Positions 1 to 4,790 of a stretch of DNA of 5,351 nucleotides are shown here, piece after piece. The notes beneath the pieces were generated by a model. It had not been told where the DNA came from, did no database searches, and worked only from the letters and a program-made list of their open reading frames with translations. The number at the start of each line of letters is the position of its first letter. Positions within the stretch are counted from its first letter, which is position 1. Source of the DNA: Propionibacteriaceae bacterium (GTDB lineage Bacteria; Actinomycetota; Actinomycetes; Propionibacteriales; Propionibacteriaceae); NCBI GenBank assembly GCA_003153855.1, contig PMBM01000018.1, positions 12,150 to 17,500 on the forward strand, written 5' to 3'. The position numbers and the translations under genes were made by a program.

Positions 1-359
1 GGCCCCGCGGTGATGAAGAACTGCGAGCCGTTCGTGCCGGGGCCGGAGTTGGCCATGGCCAGCAGGTACGGCCGGTTGAACGTCAGTTCCGGGTGGAACT
101 CGTCCGCGAACGTGTAGCCAGGTCCGCCGCGACCGTCTCCCCGAGGGCAGCCGCCCTGGATCATGAAGCCGTCGATGACCCGGTGGAACACCAGGCCGTC
201 GTAGAAGTTGCCAGTGGTCTTCGCGCCGCTCGTAGCGTCGGTGTATTCCTTCGTGCCCGTCGCCAGGCCGACGAAGTTCGCCACCGTCTTGGGTGCCTTG
301 GTGTCGAACAGGTCGATGACGATGTCGCCGCGATTGGTGTGCAGTGTTGCCGTGCTCAC
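1..359 (-). CDS. Peptidyl-prolyl cis-trans isomerase, cyclophilin type (partial, C-terminus beyond left edge)
   Basis: This gene encodes a cyclophilin, which catalyses cis-trans isomerisation of Xaa-Pro bonds during protein folding. The 119 visible residues open with the family's beta strand ([21 protein letters not shown], shortened here to key parts: RGDIVIDLF and APKTVANF). They continue through [18 protein letters not shown], which carries the catalytic Arg60 and the pocket residues Phe65, Met66 and Gln68. [16 protein letters not shown] (102-117) supplies the second half of the active site. The family is about 170-180 residues, so roughly one third is missing. The start is GTG at 359, preceded by an AGAGAGGA ribosome site. 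The ATG at 376 is out of frame. No signal peptide or membrane segment is visible, so it is probably cytoplasmic. It is divergent from the gene at 507, with a 147-bp shared upstream region. Identity as a cyclophilin is nearly certain, but which paralogue (ppiA or ppiB type) cannot be told. Confidence 0.96.
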   Translation of the reverse strand, partial: MSTATLHTNRGDIVIDLFDTKAPKTVANFVGLATGTKEYTDATSGAKTTGNFYDGLVFHRVIDGFMIQGGCPRGDGRGGPGYTFADEFHPELTFNRPYLLAMANSGPGTNGSQFFITAG

Positions 360-388
360 GCGTGTCCTCTCTTCATGGGTCAGCGCCA

Positions 389-394
389 ACGGTA
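389..394 (-). promoter_or_regulatory. Possible -10 element for the cyclophilin gene
   Basis: Read on the minus strand this is TACCGT, matching the actinobacterial -10 pattern TANNNT. It would give a transcript start near 382 and a leader of about 22 nt containing the ribosome site. No convincing -35 is seen at the usual spacing, so this is a weak call based on one hexamer. Confidence 0.25.
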
Positions 395-423
395 GCGGGA
401 ATTGGTGAGGTCTCATCCCCCAT

Positions 424-449
424 GGGCCTGGGAGGTCCACCCAGGGCCC
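424..449. repeat. Imperfect inverted repeat in the divergent intergenic region
   Basis: The left arm GGGCCTGGG (424-432) pairs with CCCA (440-443) and GGCCC (445-449), leaving a single bulged G at 444 and a 7-base centre. It lies midway between the two divergent genes, so it is unlikely to be a terminator for either. An operator or a chance GC-rich dyad are both possible. Confidence 0.4.
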
Positions 450-451
450 GG

Positions 452-457
452 TACGGT
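452..457 (+). promoter_or_regulatory. Possible -10 element for the 507-1382 gene
   Basis: TACGGT fits the TANNNT -10 pattern. Transcription would begin near 464, giving a leader of about 43 nt that contains both short palindromes at 467-480 and 485-498. The region about 17 bp upstream does not resemble TTGACA, so support is limited to the hexamer and its placement. Confidence 0.25.
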
Positions 458-466
458 GGGTTGTGT

Positions 467-480
467 CTCCTGTCCAGGAG
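467..480. repeat. Short inverted repeat in the leader of the 507 gene
   Basis: CTCCTG, a two-base centre, then CAGGAG make a perfect dyad with 6-bp arms. In RNA it could form a 5-bp hairpin with a 4-nt loop. It ends four bases before a second, longer palindrome, which makes the pair look less like chance than either alone. The function is unknown. Confidence 0.5.
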
Positions 481-484
481 TCAG

Positions 485-498
485 TTCCGATATCGGAA
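485..498. promoter_or_regulatory. Perfect 14-bp palindrome overlapping the ribosome site of the 507 gene
   Basis: TTCCGATATCGGAA reads identically on both strands. Its right arm includes the first four bases of the ribosome site GGAAGGA (495-501). It could be a DNA operator for a dimeric repressor, or an RNA hairpin (5-bp stem, ATAT loop) that partly hides the ribosome site. The palindrome is seen directly; its role is inferred. Confidence 0.5.
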
Positions 499-506
499 GG
501 ACAACG

Positions 507-1382
507 ATGTTTCGCAAGCAGACCTTGCGCGAAGCCGCCGCAGAGAGCACTCACACGGCCGCTGAGCGGGGAGCCGCTGCCCTCGATGCTGCCATCGAAC
601 GGCTTCAGCCGCTCCTCGAGCAGGCCGCCGAGAAAGTCGGTCCCCTCGCGGGCGACGCGCTGAAGCGCGCCGATCACGCCCGAGTGGTGGCCGCCAGGTA
701 CGCCGCCGACACGCTCGACCAGGTACAGCCGCAGCTCAACGAGGCCCTCGACAAGGTGAGCCCCGCCGTCGAGAAGGCACAGAAGGCCGTACAGAACGAC
801 CTCATCCCCAAGCTGATCGCGCTGCTCCACGAGGCCGCAGAGCACCCGGCCGTTGCCGGGATCCTCGAGAACGCCCGTGACGCAGCCGACGAAGTCGAGA
901 GCCGGGGCCTCGCTACGGTCGCCGCGGTGAAGGGCGAGCTGGAGCTGCCGAAGAAGTCGAAGGGCAAGACGTTCGTCAAGATCGCCGTGGTGGGAGCTCT
1001 CCTGGGAGCCGCTGCCGTCGCGGTGAAGACCTTCCTCGGGTCGAAGGACCAGGGGTGGGCTCCTCACGAGCCGAGCCCCGCCTACACCTACACCGATACG
1101 CCGACTCCGAAGGATCCTGAGCCGGAGCCTCTCGACGAGGCCGACGACGAGGCCGATGAGATCGTCGAGCCGGAGACCATGCTCGAGGAGCCCACCAACC
1201 CGTTCGGTGAGGGCTCCTTCGTGGGCACCGAGCCGCCGGAGGGCTTCACCATCAAGGGCAACGACCGTTCGATGAAGTACCACGTGCCGGAGTCGGGCGG
1301 GTACGAGCGGACGATCGCCGATGTGTGGTTCAACAGCGAAGAGGCCGCTCAGGCGGCAGGGTTCACGCGCGCACAACGCTGA
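507..1382 (+). CDS. Single-pass membrane protein with helical Ala-rich domain, acidic linker and C-terminal sunset-like domain
   Basis: The product has 291 residues and its function is unknown. Residues 1-148 are Ala/Glu/Lys-rich and predicted helical, with apolipoprotein- or coiled-coil-like spacing. A basic patch (KKSKGK, 149-154) precedes one membrane segment at about 157-178. A Pro/Thr then Asp/Glu-rich linker spans 185-232. The C-terminus (about 237-287) has the pattern IKGN..SMKYHVP....Y.RT.A.VWF.SEEAA.AAGF. This matches the short domain that I recall being annotated as 'sunset' in many actinobacterial proteins; that name is from memory. By the positive-inside rule the helical part is cytoplasmic and the acidic linker and sunset domain face outwards. 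The start is ATG at 507, with GGAAGGA five bases upstream; an in-frame TTG at 402 would add 35 residues not typical of the protein and is disfavoured. It is convergent with the VKOR gene. Confidence 0.92.
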   Translation: MFRKQTLREAAAESTHTAAERGAAALDAAIERLQPLLEQAAEKVGPLAGDALKRADHARVVAARYAADTLDQVQPQLNEALDKVSPAVEKAQKAVQNDLIPKLIALLHEAAEHPAVAGILENARDAADEVESRGLATVAAVKGELELPKKSKGKTFVKIAVVGALLGAAAVAVKTFLGSKDQGWAPHEPSPAYTYTDTPTPKDPEPEPLDEADDEADEIVEPETMLEEPTNPFGEGSFVGTEPPEGFTIKGNDRSMKYHVPESGGYERTIADVWFNSEEAAQAAGFTRAQR

Positions 1383-1400
1383 ACGCATCCCGTACGTACG

Positions 1401-1433
1401 AGCGGTGGTCATCCCTTCCGGATGGCCACCGCT
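1401..1433. terminator. Intrinsic terminator hairpin between convergent genes
   Basis: A 14-bp stem has arms AGCGGTGGTCATCC (1401-1414) and GGATGGCCACCGCT (1420-1433). It has one mismatch, which is a G-U wobble in the plus-strand RNA, and a 5-nt loop. TTGTCGTT follows on the plus strand, a modest U-rich tail. It lies 18 bases after the 507-1382 stop and 23 bases beyond the VKOR stop, so it probably serves both strands, better on plus because the minus-strand tail is not U-rich. Confidence 0.85.
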
Positions 1434-1456
1434 TGTCGTTGCCTACCGGGTCGGGG

Positions 1457-2077
1457 TCAGCCGAAGACGGTGGCTCCGTACTTCCAGAACACGAGCGCGA
1501 TCGCAGCACCCAGCCACAGGGTGACGATCATGATGTCGATGCCCATCCGCAGTGCCGCCTTCCCGGCCTCGTGGGCTCGTGGAGGCAGGAACAGGTTGTT
1601 GTCCCTCAGGTTGATGTGCGTGAGCGACGCGAACACCAGGGTCGTGGACAGTGTCACGAGGAGGCACCAGGGGCACAGGGCGCCGATGCCGAACAGGGCC
1701 TGGAAGAACAGCCAGTAGGCGAAGATGACGCCGAGCGTGTAGACGATCTGAGCAGCCAGCATGAAGCCCCTGGGGAAGCGCACCTTCGCCAGGCATGCCA
1801 CGGCGATCGTGATCACCACGGGTTCGGCGAGCAGCCCGAGAAAGGCGTTCGGGAAACCGAACAGGTGCGCCTGCCAGGAGACCCCGACCGTGCCGCAGCT
1901 GATCCGTGAGTTGATGTTGCAGGACAGGTTCGCATGCGGGTCCTTCGCCAGCGCGATCGCGTCGACCGAGAGGACGAACGACGCGAGCAGGCTCAGACAG
2001 GCGGAGACCAGCATGGTGGAGTAGATCCACACGTTGGACTGCCGGAACGTGTGGACCCGATCGACCAGATCGCTCAC
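1457..2077 (-). CDS. Vitamin K epoxide reductase (VKOR) family membrane oxidoreductase
   Basis: The product has 206 residues. Bacterial VKOR homologues take electrons from DsbA-like proteins and pass them to a membrane quinone, doing the job of DsbB. The family's four key cysteines are present: a loop pair at Cys53 and Cys61 (LSCNINSRISCGTV) and the quinone-proximal CPWC at 135-138. Hydrophobic stretches fit four or five membrane helices (about 18-44, 76-97, 105-128, 130-152 and 181-198). The loop signature SWQAHLFGFPNAFLGLL is also typical. The GTG start at 2077 shares four bases with the stop of the upstream DsbA-like gene, implying translational coupling. The reading frame stays open far upstream, but that extension is antisense-like read-through over the DsbA-like gene in another frame and is not real. 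The same-operon partner supports the assignment strongly. Actinobacteria commonly use this pairing in place of DsbB. Confidence 0.95.
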   Translation of the reverse strand: MSDLVDRVHTFRQSNVWIYSTMLVSACLSLLASFVLSVDAIALAKDPHANLSCNINSRISCGTVGVSWQAHLFGFPNAFLGLLAEPVVITIAVACLAKVRFPRGFMLAAQIVYTLGVIFAYWLFFQALFGIGALCPWCLLVTLSTTLVFASLTHINLRDNNLFLPPRAHEAGKAALRMGIDIMIVTLWLGAAIALVFWKYGATVFG

Positions 2078-2853
2078 TTCGCGGCCTGGATCGCGGTCTT
2101 GAAGGCCCCTGCCGTGTACAGGTCGCCCTTGAAGACCGTGCCGTTGATCTTGACCGTCGGCGTGCTCTGGATGCCCTCGTCGAAGGCGGCCTGGTTCGAC
2201 TTCGTCACGAAGTCGAGGTTCGGCTGGTTCGCGAAGGTGGCGATGACCGAGTCGCTCACCCCGGCTGAGCGGGCGCGGTCGGCGATCTGAGCGTCGGTGA
2301 GCCCGTCGGAACCTTCCGCGGGCTGGTCGGTGTACAGCGCCGTGTCGAACGCGAGCGCGGCGCTGGGCTGCTGCTTCGCCACCGTGACGAACGCGTCCGC
2401 GGCGCGCGTGGAGTACTTCGTGCCGTTCGACGAGGAGTCGAGGAAGTTCATGACGTGGAAGACGACCTTGACCGACCCCGCGTCGACGAGGGACTTCAGG
2501 TCCGCCGACTGGGCACGGTCGAACTGGCCGCAGTACGGGCAGATGAAGTCCTGGTAGATGTCGACCGTCACGGGTGCCGAGTCTGCACCGACGGTCAGGC
2601 CGTACGAGCCCGCGGCCGCTGCCTTCTTGCTCAAGGCAGGCACCACGACCGCGATGAGCAGCACGACGAGTCCGATGACGACCACGCCGAGAGTGCCGAA
2701 GGTGACGGTCCTTCGTACCTTCCTCTCGCGCTCTTCCCTCTCTCGCGCCTGACGCAGCAGCTCGCGCTGCGTAGCGGCCTCCGCACCGCTGATCTTGGGA
2801 GCCTTGTTCGTCGTCGCGCCGCTGAGCGTGCGTGGTTTCTTCTGTTGCGCCAT
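2074..2853 (-). CDS. Membrane-anchored DsbA-family thiol-disulfide oxidoreductase
   Basis: The product has 259 residues. A cytoplasmic N-terminal tail (1-49) contains a charged helical, coiled-coil-like stretch (about 24-48). A single membrane anchor follows at 50-73, then an extracytoplasmic thioredoxin-fold domain of the Thioredoxin_4/DsbA type (about 85-258). The active site is CPYC at 105-108 in DIYQDFICPYCGQF. The cis-proline loop is STPTV (230-234), with Pro232. The insert between them is helical, as in DsbA. It should introduce disulfides into exported proteins and be reoxidised by the VKOR protein encoded immediately downstream. The ATG at 2853 has GAAGGA seven bases upstream (2861-2866). 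The gene lies 83 bp after the small membrane protein gene, and all three genes run the same way. The closest known group is the actinobacterial DsbA/MdbA-like proteins; a reductase or isomerase role is a less likely alternative. Confidence 0.94.
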   Translation of the reverse strand: MAQQKKPRTLSGATTNKAPKISGAEAATQRELLRQAREREERERKVRRTVTFGTLGVVVIGLVVLLIAVVVPALSKKAAAAGSYGLTVGADSAPVTVDIYQDFICPYCGQFDRAQSADLKSLVDAGSVKVVFHVMNFLDSSSNGTKYSTRAADAFVTVAKQQPSAALAFDTALYTDQPAEGSDGLTDAQIADRARSAGVSDSVIATFANQPNLDFVTKSNQAAFDEGIQSTPTVKINGTVFKGDLYTAGAFKTAIQAAK

Positions 2854-2884
2854 GGTCGTGTCCTTCGGTCCGTATGTCAGGGGT

Positions 2885-2923
2885 CCGGCTCGCGGGCAGG
2901 GATAGAGGACGGCGCGGAGCCGG
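2885..2923. repeat. Inverted repeat between the 2937-3431 gene and the DsbA-like gene
   Basis: CCGGCTC followed by GCG (2885-2894) pairs with CGC, a bulged G, and GAGCCGG (2913-2923), giving a 10-bp stem with one bulge and an 18-nt loop. There is no U-tract in the minus direction. It could be an attenuating or RNA-stabilising hairpin inside the operon. The large loop makes this uncertain. Confidence 0.35.
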
Positions 2924-2936
2924 TGGGGTCAGGTCC

Positions 2937-3431
2937 TCAGCAGGAGCGGGACGGTGGACCGCGGCGAACCTGGGGACGACTGGCGGTACGGACGGATCGT
3001 ACGACGATGGGCTCCATGGCCGGCTGCCCGAGCTGCACGACGATCTCCGACGCGGCGACGGCGACCATGCGGAAGCGACGTGCAACCCACCCGCGCAGCT
3101 GACGCACGACCCGGCGGGCACGGAGCCCGACGCCGACGGCCAGGGCCAGTGCGAGGACACCGAGCAGCAGCGCTGCCAGCGAGATCGTCAGGACCGCTTG
3201 AGCGACGACGTGGTACGAGGCGGCCGGGGCGAAGCTGCCGTGCGGACAGTCAGGCACGGCCGTCAGGAGGCGGAACTCCATGCCCACCGCGGCGCCCATG
3301 GGACCGGCTTCGACGCAGTCCGGCATGGATCGCATCAACGCGAGGTGGGCGAGGGGCGAGAACAGACCCTCCACGCCGAGCGTGACCAGCAGCAGGGCGC
3401 CCAGAAGACGCGCGATGCGCTGCTTGATCAT
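2937..3431 (-). CDS. Small membrane protein of unknown function with an extracytoplasmic cysteine pair
   Basis: The product has 164 residues and I do not recognise its family. A first membrane segment (about 8-32) begins after a basic N-terminus (MIKQR), and a second covers about 74-103. By the positive-inside rule both ends are cytoplasmic and residues 34-73 lie outside. That loop holds Cys39 (MPDC) and Cys62 (PDCPHG), each preceded by Pro-Asp, along with Met33, Met36, Met45, Met51 and His64. The cysteines could form a disulfide, or with Met/His bind a metal. The C-terminal tail is strongly basic and ends in a lone Cys164. The start is ATG at 3431, with a strong GGAGGGA site six bases upstream (3438-3444). 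It is the first gene of the probable operon with the DsbA-like and VKOR genes, suggesting a client or accessory role, which is inference. Coding reality is supported by the ribosome site and regular membrane topology. Confidence 0.8.
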   Translation of the reverse strand: MIKQRIARLLGALLLVTLGVEGLFSPLAHLALMRSMPDCVEAGPMGAAVGMEFRLLTAVPDCPHGSFAPAASYHVVAQAVLTISLAALLLGVLALALAVGVGLRARRVVRQLRGWVARRFRMVAVAASEIVVQLGQPAMEPIVVRSVRTASRPQVRRGPPSRSC

Positions 3432-3471
3432 CAGTCGTCCCTCCGGTCCTCCGGCGCCATCAAGGTCGGTT

Positions 3472-3481
3472 CACTGTAGTG
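3472..3481. promoter_or_regulatory. Short dyad upstream of the disulfide operon
   Basis: CACT, GT, AGTG form a 10-bp near-palindrome about 40 bp before the start of the 2937-3431 gene. On the minus strand the site reads CCACTACAGTGAA, which loosely recalls the ACTACA..TGTAGT operators of BlaI/CopY-type repressors but has only one good half. It could be an operator or chance, since the arms are only 4 bp. Confidence 0.25.
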
Positions 3482-3535
3482 GACTCCATGATGCGCCTCC
3501 CGGGCGGCAACACCGGGAAACCCTTACGAGTCACT

Positions 3536-3563
3536 CACAAAAGGCCGTCGCCAACGGCTTGTG
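3536..3563. repeat. Interrupted inverted repeat in front of the HTH-like gene
   Basis: CACAA (3536-3540) and GCCGT (3544-3548) pair with ACGGC (3554-3558) and TTGTG (3559-3563). The stem has 10 paired bases, a 3-base bulge and a 5-base loop. It ends ten bases before the ribosome site of the gene at 3585. It could be an operator, possibly autoregulatory given the HTH-like product, or a leader hairpin. Confidence 0.45.
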
Positions 3564-3584
3564 GGGTGACACGAGGAGATTCTG

Positions 3585-4052
3585 ATGGAGAACAGTCCCC
3601 ACCTGCCCACGCTCTGGGTCGCTGCCGCCCCTTTCCGCTACCACGTGCAGCACCTCATGGCGGCGACGGGCGTCCCGTGGCAGGTCATCGCCGTGGCCGC
3701 CGACCTGCCTCAGCAGCAGGTGCGCACGTTGCTGTTCGGCCGCGACGGTCACCGCCGACCCCGCCTGAGCCCGTACGCGGCCCGACGTCTGCTGGCTCTC
3801 GACGCGCTGCAGCTGCGGAAGCTGCAGGTCAGGGACCTCCCGGCCCACTTCGTCACCGACAGCGCAGACGCGTTGCTGGCCCACGGGGTGACGCTCGTCG
3901 AGATCGCCACCTGGCTCGACCTGGACCTCTACTCCGCGAGGCGGCTCGTCTCCGGGGGCGGTGAGTGCAGCCGGACGATGGACATCATGCTTCGCCTCGC
4001 CTGCGTACAGCGCGGCCTGCTCACGGAGCCCGAGTCGCGTGAGGTGGCGTGA
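3585..4052 (+). CDS. Small protein with two helix-turn-helix-like segments, function unknown
   Basis: The product has 155 residues, with no membrane segment or signal peptide. Two regions resemble each other and a helix-turn-helix: about 20-52 (YHVQHLMAATGVPWQVIAVA then LPQQQVRTLLFG) and about 96-124 (ALLAHGVTLVEIATWLDLDL then YSARRLVSG). Both follow the order helix, A..GV, helix, turn, L....R.L..G, so the protein may be an internal duplication. Between them lies a basic stretch (GRDGHRRPRLSPYAARRLLAL) that could contact DNA. Two cysteines (128, 140) show no metal-site spacing. The ATG at 3585 has GAGGAGA five bases upstream. It lies 36 bp before the prepilin peptidase homologue on the same strand and may be co-transcribed. 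A DNA-binding regulator is the best guess from fold-like pattern alone; I cannot name a family. Confidence 0.85.
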   Translation: MENSPHLPTLWVAAAPFRYHVQHLMAATGVPWQVIAVAADLPQQQVRTLLFGRDGHRRPRLSPYAARRLLALDALQLRKLQVRDLPAHFVTDSADALLAHGVTLVEIATWLDLDLYSARRLVSGGGECSRTMDIMLRLACVQRGLLTEPESREVA

Positions 4053-4076
4053 CACGGCCCAGAAGCCAACTCTCGT

Positions 4077-4082
4077 TACGAT
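4077..4082 (+). promoter_or_regulatory. Putative -10 element for a leaderless peptidase transcript
   Basis: TACGAT matches TANNNT and ends six bases before the GTG at 4089, the spacing expected when transcription starts at or next to the start codon. No ribosome site precedes that GTG, consistent with a leaderless message, which is common in actinobacteria. The -35 is weak: GTGACA at 4049-4054 is close to TTGACA but 22 bp away, too far for a standard promoter. Confidence 0.45.
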
Positions 4083-4088
4083 GCGCTC

Positions 4089-4775
4089 GTGACCCTGGTC
4101 GTGACCTCTTCGCTGCTCGTGGTGGTCTGCGGGGTCGTCGCCGGGCTGCTCGCGCCGTGGCTGCTGCGACGCACGCCCGAGCCGGAGCTGGAGGCCGACG
4201 AGGTCAAGACCCCCTATGCGGACCTTGCGACCTGGCGCGTGGCGGTGGCAGCGGGTCTGTGGGCGGCCGCGCTGGCTACAGCGGCCGTCCTCGCCGTGGA
4301 GCCTGCGAGGCTCGGCCCGTGGCTCGTGGTGGCGATCGTCGGCGCGCTCGCGAGCGTGGTGGACGTGGCGACGACGTGGATCCCCCGCCGCTGGTTGCAC
4401 GTGGGCTGGCTGCTCGTCGGCCTCTCAGTGGTCGGGTCGGCGTGGTCCGTCGGGGACTGGGCCGGTGTCGGGCGCGCAGCGTTCGGGGTCGCGATCATCG
4501 GCGGGTTGTACGGGCTGGTCTACCTCGTGTCGCTGTGGGCGAACCGAGGCATCTTCGGCTTCGCCGACGTGCGGCTCGGCGTGCTCACCGGCATGGTCGC
4601 GGGGTGGCGGTCGATTCCCACCGCGACATCAGCCCTCGTGCTCGGCTCGGTGATCGGCGCCCTCTGGGCCGTGGTCAACCTGGTGCGCCGCCACCGAGAG
4701 CCTTACGCGTACGGCCCGGGGATCGTGCTCGGCCCGTACGTGGTGCTGCTCATCGCGGTCCTGACCCAGCGCTGA
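4089..4775 (+). CDS. A24-family prepilin peptidase-like polytopic membrane protein
   Basis: The product has 228 residues and is mostly hydrophobic, with about six or seven membrane helices (near 3-26, 50-70, 76-95, 103-120, 130-150, 162-175/181-198 and 211-226). The two aspartates of the aspartyl prepilin peptidase family are in the right contexts: Asp92 in SVVDVATTWIPRRW (family D.....IP) and Asp160 in GFADVRLG (family GxGD with Ala in place of the second Gly). The ending YGPGIVLGPYVVL resembles the family's C-terminal FGP helix. Such enzymes cleave the leader of type IV pilin-like or Flp/Tad pilin precursors at the cytoplasmic membrane face. The N-terminal methylase cysteines of the large bifunctional enzymes are absent, matching the short actinobacterial type. 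The GTG at 4089 lacks a ribosome site; GTG codons at 4104 or 4125 are possible alternative starts. No pilin gene is visible in the window, so the substrate is unknown. Confidence 0.87.
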   Translation: MTLVVTSSLLVVVCGVVAGLLAPWLLRRTPEPELEADEVKTPYADLATWRVAVAAGLWAAALATAAVLAVEPARLGPWLVVAIVGALASVVDVATTWIPRRWLHVGWLLVGLSVVGSAWSVGDWAGVGRAAFGVAIIGGLYGLVYLVSLWANRGIFGFADVRLGVLTGMVAGWRSIPTATSALVLGSVIGALWAVVNLVRRHREPYAYGPGIVLGPYVVLLIAVLTQR

Positions 4776-4790
4776 CGCGGGTCAGGCGCT
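4768..4790. terminator. Hairpin spanning both stop codons of convergent genes
   Basis: AGCGCTGAC (4768-4776) pairs with GTCA (4781-4784) and GCGCT (4786-4790), leaving one bulged G and a GCGG loop. The TGA of the peptidase gene (4773-4775) pairs with the bases that form the trpD stop on the other strand (4782-4784). An alternative fold pairs CTGACCC (4761-4767) with GGGTCAG (4779-4785). No U-tract follows on either side, so a bidirectional terminator is likely by position but not proven. Confidence 0.55.

Noticed and set aside
93..395. Plus-strand frame antisense to the cyclophilin gene
   Set aside because: The minus strand encodes an intact cyclophilin with catalytic residues, so the opposite frame is a shadow.
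419..426. CCCATGGG palindrome in the intergenic region
   Set aside because: An 8-bp GC-rich palindrome is expected by chance in such DNA, and it is not placed at a start or promoter element.
402..506. In-frame 5' extension of the 507 gene to a TTG codon
   Set aside because: The extension reads through the intergenic inverted repeats, has no ribosome site, and an ATG with a good site lies at 507.
2078..3160. Long minus-strand open frame continuing upstream of the VKOR start
   Set aside because: Its translation over 2078-3160 is Arg/Gly-rich low-quality sequence. The real DsbA-like gene occupies the region in another frame with clear CPYC and membrane anchor.
3531..4400. 289-codon minus-strand open frame opposite the HTH-like and peptidase genes
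   Set aside because: Its product is rich in Arg/His/Gln with no recognisable domain, as expected of the complement of GC-rich coding DNA. The plus-strand frames have proper starts and family motifs.
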